A stretch of DNA of 64,000 nt from Nocardioides sediminis. Its GTDB lineage: Bacteria; Actinomycetota; Actinomycetes; Propionibacteriales; Nocardioidaceae. The position numbers were made by a program, and so were the translations under genes. Shown in pieces: positions 15,524 to 24,035 of this stretch. The stretch covers positions 1 to 64,000 of the forward strand of contig NZ_PZYZ01000008.1 of the NCBI RefSeq assembly GCF_003047295.1, given 5' to 3'. Under the pieces are notes generated by a model, which saw nothing but the letters and a program-made list of their open reading frames with translations, had not been told where the DNA came from and did no database searches. Within the stretch, counting starts at the first letter, position 1. Each line of letters opens with the position of its first letter.

Positions 15524-18118
15524 CTAGCCGACGGTGTCGGTGGGTGGCTCGTCGAACTCCTCGTAGACGGAGGCGCAGGGATCGCCCGACACGTCGTCCC
15601 CGGTGGGCAGGTCGACGCCCGCCACCGCGCCCTCCGCACGGTGGCGACCGAGGTTCCAGCCCCACAGGGTGTCGCCCTCCTCCCGCAGCTGGTTGTCGGG
15701 GAGGTGCTGCAGGACGCACGCCGCGACCCGCTCGGGCAGCCGCTCGGCGATCACCGGGGCGGCGTCGGCCGAGAGCGACTGGAGGTAGCGGACATCGAGG
15801 CTCCCCGTCTCCTCGTAGCGGTCGATGTTGCGTCCCGCCACCCATGCGTCGGGGTTGAGCGCCGCGAGCCCCAGCGCGGCGACGGCGCCGGTGACCAGCG
15901 CGATCCGCGGGACCCAGCGGGCCCGGCCGAGCAGGCCGGCGACCATCACGGTGACCACGACCAGCCCGAGCCAGCCCTCGAACACGTCGACGACCAGCCG
16001 CAGGGTCGTGAAGCCGTAGGCCTCCTGGTAGACGTGCATCCGGTAGAGGGCGGAGGCCACCACGACGAGGGTGAGCACGCCCAGCAGCCCCAGCGAGAGG
16101 CGCAGCCACCACCGGTCGCGCGGCGTCCCGCCGGCCCGGCGGGCGGCCGCCCACACCACCAGCAGGGTCAGCGCGGTCGCCACCGTCAGCTGCCCGAACC
16201 CCTGGTGCACGTAGTCGGCGTAGGTGATGCCGGTCGTCCTCTCGAGGTAGTCGTGCCCCCCGAACACCACCGCGGCCTGGGCGACGAGGAACACCGCGAA
16301 CACCGCGTCGACGATGAGCACGGGCACCAGCCACTCGAACCGGTTGGGCAACGGGTCGACGGCCCGTCGCGGCCGCTCCACGCGGGCGGGGTTGAGGGCG
16401 GCGTACGAGCCGGCCAGGCTGAGCCCGAAGACCGCGACCGCGACGAACATGCGGGTGACGAGGTCTCCGAAGGTCAGGTTGGGGACGACGGCGTCGACCC
16501 AGCGTGCGAACAGGGCGTCCGCCGAGGCGAAGAGGGCACCGAAGACGACCAGGCCGAGCAGCGACAGGGCCAGGGTGCGCGCCACCGCAGGACCACGCCC
16601 CCCGGTGCCGACCAGCCGCAGGCTGCGGCCGAACAACGGCAGCCCGCGCACCGAGGAGAGCGGCCACGACGCCCCGGCGAGCACGAAGCCGGACAGGGTG
16701 ACCGCCCGGGTGACCGCGACGAGGAACACGGCGATGGCCGCCAGCACGCAGAGCATCGCGATGCCGGCGTTGTCGAGGAGCGTGAGCGGCGCGACGAGCA
16801 GCAGGCCCAGCACGGTCGCGCCCACGACGAAGGGGTCGCGACGGTGCCGCGCCGTGGAGTACGCCGCTCCCCCGGCCGCCGCGAGCACGAGCGTCCAGGC
16901 CAGCCCCGGGCCGACGAACGTCATGGTCGCACCGGCGAGGACGCCGACCAGGGCGCTCGCCACGACGACCCGCAACGCCGCGGCACCGGGGACCTCGGGC
17001 CAGAAGGCGCCGAAGAGGGTGTCGGTACCGGCCGGTGCCGCGGGAGGCCCGGGCGCGGCCGCCGAAGCCTCCGTGTGGTGGGCGCCGGCCGGCGGGGGTG
17101 CGGGCGCGGCGACCTCCTGGGACGGCTCGGGCAGCCGGCACGGGACGTGGAGGCGCAGGCGGGCACCCGTGCGGCCCGGCTCCGGGTCGGTGAACCGCAG
17201 GGTGCCGCCGTGGAGCTGGGCCACCCAGCGCGCGACGGCCAGCCCGAGCCCGGTGCCGCCGCCGGTGCTGCTGGTGCCGAAGCGCTGGAAGACGCGCTCG
17301 CGGTCCTCGGGGGCCACCCCAGGGCCGTGGTCGGTGACCTCGAGCCACCAGCCGGCCTGCGACGCCCCGGCCGTGACGTCGACACGACCGTCGGGCGGGT
17401 TGTGGCGGGCGGCATTGTCGAGGACGTTGACGAGCAGCTGGCGCAGCCGGGCCGGGTCGGCCGTGACGACGAGGGCGGGCTCCACGGCGACGTCGTACGA
17501 CGTGCTCCGGCCCGCGTGCTCCACCTCGCGCACGCAGTCCTCGACCAGCGCGGCCAGCTCGACGTCCCGCGGCTCGAGCCGGACGACGCCGGCCTCGAGG
17601 CGGGACAGGTCGAGCAGGTCGGCCACCAGGTCGCGCAGCCGCTCCGCCTGGGCCAGGGCTCCGGCGACGTGCTCGGCGTCGGCCGGCACGACCCCGTCGG
17701 CGAGGTTCTCCAGCACCGCTGTCATGGCGGCCAGCGGGGTGCGCAGCTCGTGCGAGACGGTGGCGATGAGGTCGCGCCGCTCGGCGTCGACCTGCTCGAG
17801 GTCGGCCGCCATCTGGTTGAACGCGGCCGCCAGCCGTCCCACCTCGTCGGTCGCCGTGGTGTGGACCCGTCCGGAGTAGTCGCCGCGGGCCATCCGCTGG
17901 GCGACGTCGGTCATCTGGCGCAGCGGGGCGACCATCCCGGCGGCGAGCAGCTGGGTGACGCCGAGCGCCAGGGCGACCGCGACCGGCACCGTCAGCAGCG
18001 CGGGCACCCCCGCGGCGGACCCCAGGGTGGCGAGCAGCGCCGCCACGACGACGGAGGCGGCGACGAGCGCCCCGAGCTTGGCCTTGATGCTCGTCACCGG
18101 GTCCAGCGCGCCGCTCAC
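15524..18118 (-). CDS. Sensor histidine kinase fused to a large DUF4153/DUF4173-like membrane domain
   Basis: This 864-aa protein joins two units. The first has an N-terminal membrane pair (about 15-65), HAMP (about 65-120), HisKA with the phosphorylated His in ATVSHELRTPL (about 135) and an ATPase domain (NVLDNAARHNP, DHGPGVAP, GTGLGLAV) ending near 330. A Pro/Ala linker follows to about 385. The second is about 400 residues of repeated membrane helices with TYADYVHQGFGQL, like DUF4173, plus a soluble tail. The GTG start overlaps the regulator's stop (GTGA). The membrane part may be the sensor or an unrelated partner; the signal is unknown. Confidence 0.85.
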   Translation of the reverse strand: MSGALDPVTSIKAKLGALVAASVVVAALLATLGSAAGVPALLTVPVAVALALGVTQLLAAGMVAPLRQMTDVAQRMARGDYSGRVHTTATDEVGRLAAAFNQMAADLEQVDAERRDLIATVSHELRTPLAAMTAVLENLADGVVPADAEHVAGALAQAERLRDLVADLLDLSRLEAGVVRLEPRDVELAALVEDCVREVEHAGRSTSYDVAVEPALVVTADPARLRQLLVNVLDNAARHNPPDGRVDVTAGASQAGWWLEVTDHGPGVAPEDRERVFQRFGTSSTGGGTGLGLAVARWVAQLHGGTLRFTDPEPGRTGARLRLHVPCRLPEPSQEVAAPAPPPAGAHHTEASAAAPGPPAAPAGTDTLFGAFWPEVPGAAALRVVVASALVGVLAGATMTFVGPGLAWTLVLAAAGGAAYSTARHRRDPFVVGATVLGLLLVAPLTLLDNAGIAMLCVLAAIAVFLVAVTRAVTLSGFVLAGASWPLSSVRGLPLFGRSLRLVGTGGRGPAVARTLALSLLGLVVFGALFASADALFARWVDAVVPNLTFGDLVTRMFVAVAVFGLSLAGSYAALNPARVERPRRAVDPLPNRFEWLVPVLIVDAVFAVFLVAQAAVVFGGHDYLERTTGITYADYVHQGFGQLTVATALTLLVVWAAARRAGGTPRDRWWLRLSLGLLGVLTLVVVASALYRMHVYQEAYGFTTLRLVVDVFEGWLGLVVVTVMVAGLLGRARWVPRIALVTGAVAALGLAALNPDAWVAGRNIDRYEETGSLDVRYLQSLSADAAPVIAERLPERVAACVLQHLPDNQLREEGDTLWGWNLGRHRAEGAVAGVDLPTGDDVSGDPCASVYEEFDEPPTDTVG

Positions 18119-18849
18119 CGGCCGGGCACCTCGGCCTCGAGGGCGTAGCCGACGCCGTGGACCGTGCGGATCCAGGCGGGGCCCAGCTTGGCGCGCAACG
18201 CCTTCACGTGGCTGTCGACGGTGCGGGTGGGGACCCCGGTGAGGCCCACCTCGGCCCAGCCCCAGACCTCGGCGAGCAGGCGCTCCCGGGTCAGCACCTG
18301 GCCCGGGTCGCGGGCCAGGCACAGGAGCAGGTCGAACTCGGTGGGCGTCAGGTGCACCTCGCTGCCGTCGCGCACGGTTCGGCGCCGGCCGGGGTCGACG
18401 GTGAGCCCGCCCAGCACGAGGGGCGCGCTCCCCGAGGTGGCGACGAGCTCGGCGGCCCGGTCCACGCGTCGTACGAGGGCGGCGACCCGGGCCACGACCT
18501 CCCGCATGCGGAACGGCTTGGTGAGGTAGTCGTCGGCGCCGACCCCGAGGCCGACCAGGATGTCGGCCTCGTCGTCGCGGGCGGTCAGCATCAGCACCGG
18601 GACGGGCCGCTGCGCCTGGACGCGCCGGCACACCTCGTGGCCGTCGATGCCGGGCAGCATCACGTCGAGGACCACGACGTCGGGCTCGTCCGCCCGCGCC
18701 CGCTCGACCGCCGTCAGGCCGTCGTAGGCCTGGGTGACGTCGTAGCCCTCGGTCCGGAGGCGCTCGGCCAGCTGGTCGTTGATGACGCGCTCGTCCTCGA
18801 CCACCAGCACCCGGCGTCGCGGCGCCGTTGGACCCACCCCTTGGCTCAT
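18115..18849 (-). CDS. OmpR-family response regulator
   Basis: This 244-aa regulator has a receiver domain (about 12-125) with the acidic pair VVEDE, the phosphorylated Asp in VVVLDVMLPGIDG (about 62) and the Lys in LTKPF. A winged-helix DNA-binding domain follows (about 145-240: LTPTEFDLLLCLA, RTVDSHVKALRAKLG, RTVHGVGYAL). It is the partner of the kinase that overlaps its 3-prime end. The ATG has a TAGGGT -10 box ending 6 nt upstream (18856-18861), so the pair starts as a leaderless mRNA. Targets are unknown. Confidence 0.93.
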   Translation of the reverse strand: MSQGVGPTAPRRRVLVVEDERVINDQLAERLRTEGYDVTQAYDGLTAVERARADEPDVVVLDVMLPGIDGHEVCRRVQAQRPVPVLMLTARDDEADILVGLGVGADDYLTKPFRMREVVARVAALVRRVDRAAELVATSGSAPLVLGGLTVDPGRRRTVRDGSEVHLTPTEFDLLLCLARDPGQVLTRERLLAEVWGWAEVGLTGVPTRTVDSHVKALRAKLGPAWIRTVHGVGYALEAEVPGR

Positions 18850-18968
18850 GGCACGACCCTAGGAGCCCGACGGCGCGGGAGGCGGGGACGACTCGTGAAG
18901 GTTGTGTGCAGATGGCCGTCCCGCGACGTCGCGCGACGACCGGCCTCGCGCGGTCCTACGCTGGTCGG

Positions 18969-19601
18969 GTGCCGACCACCAGCCAGCTGCTCGCCTTCGT
19001 GCTCGCCTCGATCCTCTTCATCCAGGTGCCGGGTCCGAGCCTGCTGTTCACCATCGGTCGGGCGCTGACCGTCGGGCGTCGGGAGGCCCTCCTGTCGGTC
19101 GTCGGCAACGCCCTGGGCCTGCTGGTGCAGGTGCTGCTGGTCGCCGTCGGCCTGGGCGCGGTCGTGGCCGCGAGCGCGACGGCGTACACGGTCCTCAAGC
19201 TCGCCGGCGCAGCGTGGGTCGTGTGGCTCGGCGTCTCCGCCATCCGGCACCGCAAGGACGCCCGCGTGGCCCTCACCACCGGTCGCAGGGCCCCCGAACG
19301 CCCCGGAGCAGCGGTGTGGACCGGGATGCTCGTGGGGATGGGCAACCCCAAGACGATCGTGTTCTTCGTGGCGTTCCTGCCGCAGTTCACCAACGCCGCG
19401 GCTGGCCACGTCGGGCTGCAGGTGGCGCTGCTGGGCCTGCTGTTCGGAGTCCTGGCCGTGGCGAGCGACTCCGTGTGGGCGATGGCCGCCGGCACGGCCC
19501 GGGACTGGTTCGCCCGGCGTCCCGAGCGGCTCGACACGATGGGTGCCGCGGGCGGCGTGATGATGATCGGCCTCGGCGCGACGATGGCCGCCGCGGAGTG
19601 A
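18969..19601 (+). CDS. LysE/RhtB-family amino-acid exporter
   Basis: This 210-aa inner-membrane protein has about six helices and the family signature near its N-terminus (FIQVPGPSLLFTIGRALTVG), with GNPKTIVFFVAFLPQF around residues 125-145. The family exports amino acids such as lysine, arginine or homoserine; the substrate cannot be told. GTG at 18969 is chosen because TACGCT (18957-18962) lies 6 nt upstream, a leaderless start. It is divergent from the response regulator and convergent with the next kinase. Confidence 0.88.
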   Translation: MPTTSQLLAFVLASILFIQVPGPSLLFTIGRALTVGRREALLSVVGNALGLLVQVLLVAVGLGAVVAASATAYTVLKLAGAAWVVWLGVSAIRHRKDARVALTTGRRAPERPGAAVWTGMLVGMGNPKTIVFFVAFLPQFTNAAAGHVGLQVALLGLLFGVLAVASDSVWAMAAGTARDWFARRPERLDTMGAAGGVMMIGLGATMAAAE

Positions 19602-19616
19602 CGGCCCTGCCGCCGC

Positions 19617-20690
19617 TCACTCCGGGCGGCGGTCCTCGCTCGGCCAGTCGACCATCACGCGCGCCCCGCCGCCGTCGGCCTCGGTGATGGTGACGTAGCC
19701 GCCATGGGCCCGCGCCAGGCCTCCGACGATGTACATCCCCAGTCCCGAGCCCCCGCTCGAGCCGTGCTTCCAGAACTTGGTGAAGACCCGTCGCCGCATC
19801 TCCTCGGGGATGCCCTCGCCCTCGTCGTCCACGCAGATCCGCACCCCCTGCACGTCGCACCCCTCGGGGGTGGGCGTGAGCGAGACCGTGACCCGGCCCT
19901 GGCCGTGGCGCACCGCGTTCTCGACGAGGTTGGTGACGACCTGGGTGAGCTTGTCGGGGTCGGCGAAGACCTCCGGCAGCCCGTCCGCGGCCTCGAGCTC
20001 GATGACGCGGCTGGTGCCGGCGGCCACGGAGTCCACGACGCGACGGGTCAGCACCACCGCGTCGGCCTCGCGCGGGTAGAGGGAGAGCCGGCCGGTGTCG
20101 ATGCGCGCCACGTCGAGGAGCTCGGCGATGAGCCGGACCAGCCGGTCGGCGTCGGCGTTGACGGTGGTGAGCATGAGCTTGCGCTGCTCGTCGTTGAGCT
20201 TGTCCCACCGGTTGAGCAGGGCCTGGACGAACCCCTTGACGCCGGTCAGGGGCGAGCGGAGCTCGTGGGCGACGGTGGCGACCAGGTCGGAGCGCTCGCG
20301 GTCGAGCCGGGCCCGGCCGCGGCCGTCGCGGATGCCGATGGCCACGCCGACCACCGGGGCCAGCGGACGCGCCCGGACGAGGCGCGCGGTGGTGAGCACC
20401 TCGGCGCCGCTCCTGTTGAGCCAGGACTGCTCGGGGATGCCGGTGCGGATCGAGATGCTCCGGTCGGGCCGGTTGACGTGCAGCCAGGTGCGGCCGTCCT
20501 GGTCCTGCAGGCGCAGCACGTCCTCGAGACGCCCGCCCATCGCCTCGGCCACGGTGGTCCCCAGCAGCCGCGCGGCGTGGTCGTTGATGAAGGTGATCTC
20601 GCCGGCGATGGAGGCACCGAGGATGCCGTCCGGGTAGAGGTCGGCCAGCGACTGCAGCCGCGTGGGTCGGGCTTCGACGATGCGGGGCAC
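19617..20690 (-). CDS. Cytosolic PAS-domain histidine kinase
   Basis: This 357-aa protein has no membrane segment. A PAS domain (about 12-120, GILGASIAGEITFIND) comes before HisKA (about 135-200, with VATVAHELRSPL carrying the phosphorylated His) and an ATPase domain (about 245-350: NLVENAVRHG, DEGEGIPEE, GSGLGMYIV). It has no response regulator beside it, so it is an orphan here. The GTG start has a TAGGGT -10 box 6 nt upstream (20697-20702), which overlaps the stop codon of the DUF4031 gene. The PAS input is unknown. Confidence 0.9.
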   Translation of the reverse strand: MPRIVEARPTRLQSLADLYPDGILGASIAGEITFINDHAARLLGTTVAEAMGGRLEDVLRLQDQDGRTWLHVNRPDRSISIRTGIPEQSWLNRSGAEVLTTARLVRARPLAPVVGVAIGIRDGRGRARLDRERSDLVATVAHELRSPLTGVKGFVQALLNRWDKLNDEQRKLMLTTVNADADRLVRLIAELLDVARIDTGRLSLYPREADAVVLTRRVVDSVAAGTSRVIELEAADGLPEVFADPDKLTQVVTNLVENAVRHGQGRVTVSLTPTPEGCDVQGVRICVDDEGEGIPEEMRRRVFTKFWKHGSSGGSGLGMYIVGGLARAHGGYVTITEADGGGARVMVDWPSEDRRPE

Positions 20691-20699
20691 CGGGTCACC

Positions 20700-20966
20700 C
20701 TAGTCCGCGCGGAGCGGTTTGGGACGCCGCAACCCGGCGCTGCGGACCCGGCTCACGAGCTCGCGACTGGTCACCGGCACGGCGCCGGCGGCGACCATCA
20801 CGTCGTAGAACTCCGCCGGTACGTCGTAGTGGTCGCCGTCGAAGCCCCGCTCCGGGACGCCGTTGGCCAGGGCGAAGTCGTGCAGCTCGTCGTACGACGT
20901 GTCGCTGGCCAGGTGGGACCACGTGCGGCCCCAGCGCGGGACGCTGGGCGGGTCGATGAGGATCAC
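20700..20966 (-). CDS. DUF4031 domain protein
   Basis: This small 88-aa protein starts MILIDPP and has SHLASDTSYDELHDFA and a basic C-terminus (RRPKPLRAD). It matches the uncharacterised DUF4031 group found in actinobacteria and elsewhere. The GTG start overlaps the stop of the RNA methyltransferase gene by 4 nt (GTGA), so it is translated with it. No catalytic motif can be assigned. A link to RNA or tRNA handling is suggested only by the neighbour. Confidence 0.8.
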   Translation of the reverse strand: MILIDPPSVPRWGRTWSHLASDTSYDELHDFALANGVPERGFDGDHYDVPAEFYDVMVAAGAVPVTSRELVSRVRSAGLRRPKPLRAD

Positions 20967-21763
20967 GAGCGCTGCGCCCGCGCGCTGGCGTAGAGGCAGA
21001 CCGCAGCGGCCGTCGCGAGGTTGAGGCTCTCGGCGCGGCCGTGGATCGGGATGGCCACCCGGCGGTCGGCCAGGTCTGCCAGCTCGGCCGGCAGGCCCCA
21101 GGCCTCGTTGCCGAACAGCCAGGCGGTCGGCCCGGAGAGGTCGGTCTCGAAGAGGTCGGCCTCCCCGGATCCGTCGGCGGCCAGCACGGTGTAGCCCGCG
21201 GCCTGCGCGGCTGCGACCGCGGCCGCGGCGTCCGGCTCGACCGCGACCGGGAGGTGGAACAGGCTCCCGACGGAGGCCCGGACGGTCTTGGGGTTGTAGG
21301 CGTCGACCGAGCTGCCGGCCAGCACCACTCCCCCGGCGCCGGCGGCGTCGGCGGTGCGGACCACCGTGCCGGCGTTGCCCGGGTCGCGGACGTCGGCGCA
21401 GATCACCAGGAGCGGGGCGTGCTCGGCGACCAGCGCGGCGACCGGCACGTCGAGGTGGTGGCACACCGCCACCAGGCCGGCGGGGTTGACGGCGTCGGAG
21501 AGCGACGCCAGCGCCCGGTCGTCCACGAGCGTGACGACGTCGGCGGCGGCCAGCAGGCCGGCGTACTGCTGCGCGGCCGTGGGGGTGGCGAAGACCTCGA
21601 CCACGCGGCCGGGCACCAGGAGGGCGCCCTCGACGGCCTTGGGGCCGTCGGCAAGGAAGAGCCGCCGCTCGGTACGCACCGAACGGCGGCTCAGCTTGCG
21701 GGCCTCCTTGACGCGGCTGTTCCCCACAGTGAGTGGAGTGCCCGCGGTCAGGGGCGCGCTCAT
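20963..21763 (-). CDS. TrmH/SpoU-family RNA 2-O-methyltransferase
   Basis: This 266-aa SPOUT enzyme methylates ribose in rRNA or tRNA using SAM. An N-terminal substrate-binding domain (about 10-95) precedes the knotted catalytic domain. Its three motifs are visible: DVRDPGNAGTVVRTADAAG (about 122-140), WLFGNEAWGL (about 210), and IPIHGRAESLNLATAAA (about 235-250), where SAM sits in the knot. It follows rplT by 16 nt in the usual infC-rpmI-rplT-trmH order. The target nucleotide cannot be read from sequence. Confidence 0.92.
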   Translation of the reverse strand: MSAPLTAGTPLTVGNSRVKEARKLSRRSVRTERRLFLADGPKAVEGALLVPGRVVEVFATPTAAQQYAGLLAAADVVTLVDDRALASLSDAVNPAGLVAVCHHLDVPVAALVAEHAPLLVICADVRDPGNAGTVVRTADAAGAGGVVLAGSSVDAYNPKTVRASVGSLFHLPVAVEPDAAAAVAAAQAAGYTVLAADGSGEADLFETDLSGPTAWLFGNEAWGLPAELADLADRRVAIPIHGRAESLNLATAAAVCLYASARAQRS

Positions 21764-21779
21764 GCTCGGGTCCCGAGAA

Positions 21780-22166
21780 TCAGGCGGAGACCTTGGGCGC
21801 GTTGACGTCCTCGGGGAGGGCGGCCTTCGCGGTCTCGACGAGCGCGTTGAACGCGGCCACGTCGTTGACGGCCAGCTCGGCGAGGATCTTGCGGTCGACC
21901 TCGACACCGGCGAGGTTGAGGCCCTGGATGAAGCGGTTGTAGGTCATCCCCTGCGCACGAGCGGCGGCGTTGATGCGCTGGATCCACAGCTTGCGGAAGT
22001 TGCCCTTGTTCTTGCGGCGGTCGTTGTAGCTGTAGACCAGCGAGTGGGTGACCTGCTCCTTGGCCTTGCGGTAGAGGCGCGAGCGCTGGCCGCGGTAGCC
22101 GCTGGCGCGCTCGAGGGTGGTACGACGCTTCTTCTGGGCGTTTACTGCGCGCTTCACGCGTGCCAT
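21780..22166 (-). CDS. rplT: 50S ribosomal protein L20
   Basis: This 128-aa protein is the primary rRNA-binding assembly protein of the 50S subunit. It begins [19 protein letters not shown] and has the basic [16 protein letters not shown] and [16 protein letters not shown] regions that wrap 23S rRNA. In many bacteria L20 also represses its own operon by binding the leader or intergenic RNA. It is the third gene of infC-rpmI-rplT, and length and order are normal. Confidence 0.98.
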   Translation of the reverse strand: MARVKRAVNAQKKRRTTLERASGYRGQRSRLYRKAKEQVTHSLVYSYNDRRKNKGNFRKLWIQRINAAARAQGMTYNRFIQGLNLAGVEVDRKILAELAVNDVAAFNALVETAKAALPEDVNAPKVSA

Positions 22167-22231
22167 GTCATTGCTCCTTGGTGCTCAAAACTCGGAAAGT
22201 GGTGCGGTGGGCCGCCGGGCGGCCCCGGGGG

Positions 22232-22426
22232 TCAGCGACCCAGCAGCTTCTTGGCGCGCGCGTTGTCGGCCTTGGAGACCTCGGTCGTGCCCGACATGCG
22301 GCGGGTCACCTTCGAGGGCTTCTTCTCCAGGTTGTGGCGCAGGCCGGCCTTCTGGCGGCGGATCTTGCCCGAGCCGGTCACGCGGAAGCGCTTGCTGGCA
22401 CCGGAGTGCGTCTTGTTCTTCGGCAT
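22232..22426 (-). CDS. rpmI: 50S ribosomal protein L35
   Basis: This 64-aa basic protein is a small 50S component. [20 protein letters not shown] and the C-terminal [20 protein letters not shown] are typical. It sits between infC and rplT with gaps of 92 and 65 nt that contain no other gene. It is expected to be co-transcribed with infC and balanced with L20. Confidence 0.98.
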   Translation of the reverse strand: MPKNKTHSGASKRFRVTGSGKIRRQKAGLRHNLEKKPSKVTRRMSGTTEVSKADNARAKKLLGR

Positions 22427-22518
22427 CTCTCTCTACTTTCTGCTGCTGGATGTCTGGGACGTCCTGGTGGACGACGTGACGGACGTCGTGGTCGACGTCG
22501 CTGCGAGGTGACGCAGGC

Positions 22519-23202
22519 TCACACGTCGATGTCGTCGTCGAGGTTCTCGGAGCGACGACGCTCCTTCTTGGCCGCGACCGGCCCGGCGGCGTGGGCCGCA
22601 TCGCGCTCGGCCTGCTCCTCGGCCACGGCCGCCTCGCGCTGCGCCATCTTGGCGTCCTTCGCGGCGGCGGCGTCGATCTTGGCGTCGGCCTTCTTCTTGT
22701 GCGGGCCGAGCACCATGATCATGTTGCGGCCGTCCTGCTTGGGCGCGGACTCCACGAAGCCGAGCTCGGTGACGTCCTCAGCCAGGCGCTGCAGCAGCCG
22801 GAAGCCCAGCTCGGGACGGTGCTGCTCGCGACCACGGAACATGATGGTGATCTTGACCTTGTCGCCGGCCTTGAGGAACCGGACGACGTGGCCCTTCTTG
22901 GTCTCGTAGTCGTGCGCGTCGATCTTGGGACGAAGCTTCATCTCCTTGATGATCACGTTCGTCTGGTTGCGACGGGCCTCGCGAGCCTTCTGGGCGTTCT
23001 CGTACTTGAACTTGCCGTAGTCCATGAGCTTGCAGACTGGCGGCCGGCCCTGGGGAGCGATCTCGACCAGGTCGAGGTCTGCCTCCTGGGCAAGCTTCAA
23101 CGCCTGATCGGTCGGCACGATGCCGACCGTCTCGCCATTGGGCCCGACAAGGCGGACCTCGGGTACGCGGATCCGCTCGTTGATGCGCAGCTCGGTGCTG
23201 AT
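22519..23202 (-). CDS. infC: Translation initiation factor IF-3 with an ATC start codon
   Basis: This 227-aa factor keeps 30S subunits free and checks the start codon. The N-domain has [15 protein letters not shown] and [27 protein letters not shown], and the C-domain has [11 protein letters not shown]. The start must be non-standard: a TGA lies 6 codons upstream, and between it and a GTG at codon 29 there is no ATG, GTG or TTG. ATC at 23200-23202 follows GGAGGA closely and restores the conserved N-terminus. Rare AUU/AUC starts let IF-3 limit its own synthesis. A charged extension of about 45 residues ends the protein. Confidence 0.93.
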   Translation of the reverse strand: MSTELRINERIRVPEVRLVGPNGETVGIVPTDQALKLAQEADLDLVEIAPQGRPPVCKLMDYGKFKYENAQKAREARRNQTNVIIKEMKLRPKIDAHDYETKKGHVVRFLKAGDKVKITIMFRGREQHRPELGFRLLQRLAEDVTELGFVESAPKQDGRNMIMVLGPHKKKADAKIDAAAAKDAKMAQREAAVAEEQAERDAAHAAGPVAAKKERRRSENLDDDIDV

Positions 23203-23256
23203 GTGTCCTCCAGTGACTCAGTGGTTGGGGTGACCCTGGCCGGAGACACGTGCCCT

Positions 23257-23295
23257 GAAATGAACAATGGCTCCCGCGGTGACCAAGCGGGAGCC
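23257..23295 (-). terminator. infC leader hairpin, possible attenuator
   Basis: In the minus-strand RNA GGCTCCCGC (23287-23295) pairs perfectly with GCGGGAGCC (23269-23277) across a 9-nt loop, followed by ATTGTTCATTTC. It lies about 55 nt upstream of the infC start and so would act on the infC-rpmI-rplT transcript. Leaders controlling these genes are known in several phyla. The remaining leader (23203-23466) also has a GTACG-type dyad at 23303-23320 and no gene. Confidence 0.55.
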
Positions 23296-23466
23296 AGCGA
23301 TGACGTACGACGGGCGTACGACTCATCCGGACCGTGACCCGACGACCTGTGGTGCTGGGCGGCCGGTGCGGGTGGGGAACGGTGGTGCTGTTCCCGCTTG
23401 GAGGATCGGCCCCGCTCCCGGTGGTGGCGGAGAGGGACTGATCGGTCAACACCGAAGGCTAACGGA

Positions 23467-23997
23467 TCATTCCGCCGCGGGGCCAATCCAGCCGAGCTGC
23501 TGGTCCGCACCACTCCGGTCGCCCTGGAGCCGCACCACCCGCCAGCCGGCCGCGAGCCGGGTGAGGTCGTCGCCCTCAACGACCGCGGTGGCGGGGCCGG
23601 CGATGTCCACCACGAGCGCGGCGGCACCGTCCTGGACCGCGGACCGGGCGGCCACGCGGGTCGGCACGGGGACCGGCCGCGCCCCGGCGTCCCAGGCGCC
23701 CAGGCTGTCGGTCCCGGTGAAGGCCAGCAGCGCGCGCCGCCCGTCCGCCCCGGTCATCAGCACGGCCGCCATGTCGGACGTCTTGTCGTGGGCGAGGCCC
23801 TGCTCGTCGACCTCCACCTCGCCGAGGACCGCGACCACCGGGACGAGCAGCCGGGAGTCCTGCAGGGCGAGCAACGCCTCGCCGTACGACGCGGGGTCGC
23901 CGGCGCCGCGTGCCAGCGCGCTGCGCAGAGCGGGGTCGGCGGTGCCGTCGTCACCCTGGAAGCCGGGGTCCGGGATCTGTCGTTCCACGCGGCCCAT
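23467..23997 (-). CDS. SseB-family protein
   Basis: This 176-aa soluble protein has the SseB N-terminal fold: DPALRSALARGAGD at the start, SRLLVPVVAVLGEVEVDEQG in the middle and GRRALLAFTGTDSLGAWD around residues 95-110. The family is common in actinobacteria and its function there is unknown. ATG at 23995-23997 is preferred to an earlier in-frame start because it begins at the conserved region and leaves room for the divergent gene at 24036. It often neighbours infC in actinobacteria, as here. Confidence 0.82.
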   Translation of the reverse strand: MGRVERQIPDPGFQGDDGTADPALRSALARGAGDPASYGEALLALQDSRLLVPVVAVLGEVEVDEQGLAHDKTSDMAAVLMTGADGRRALLAFTGTDSLGAWDAGARPVPVPTRVAARSAVQDGAAALVVDIAGPATAVVEGDDLTRLAAGWRVVRLQGDRSGADQQLGWIGPAAE

Positions 23998-24035
23998 TGT
24001 CCCCGAAGGGTTGCGCGCTGTGGAACTCTGGAGGG

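Noticed and set aside
14729..18148. Very long open frame on the plus strand, antisense to pheS and the sensor kinase
   Set aside because: It is an artefact of high GC: its protein is a low-complexity string of Gly, Arg, Asp and His, while the minus strand holds well-known genes.
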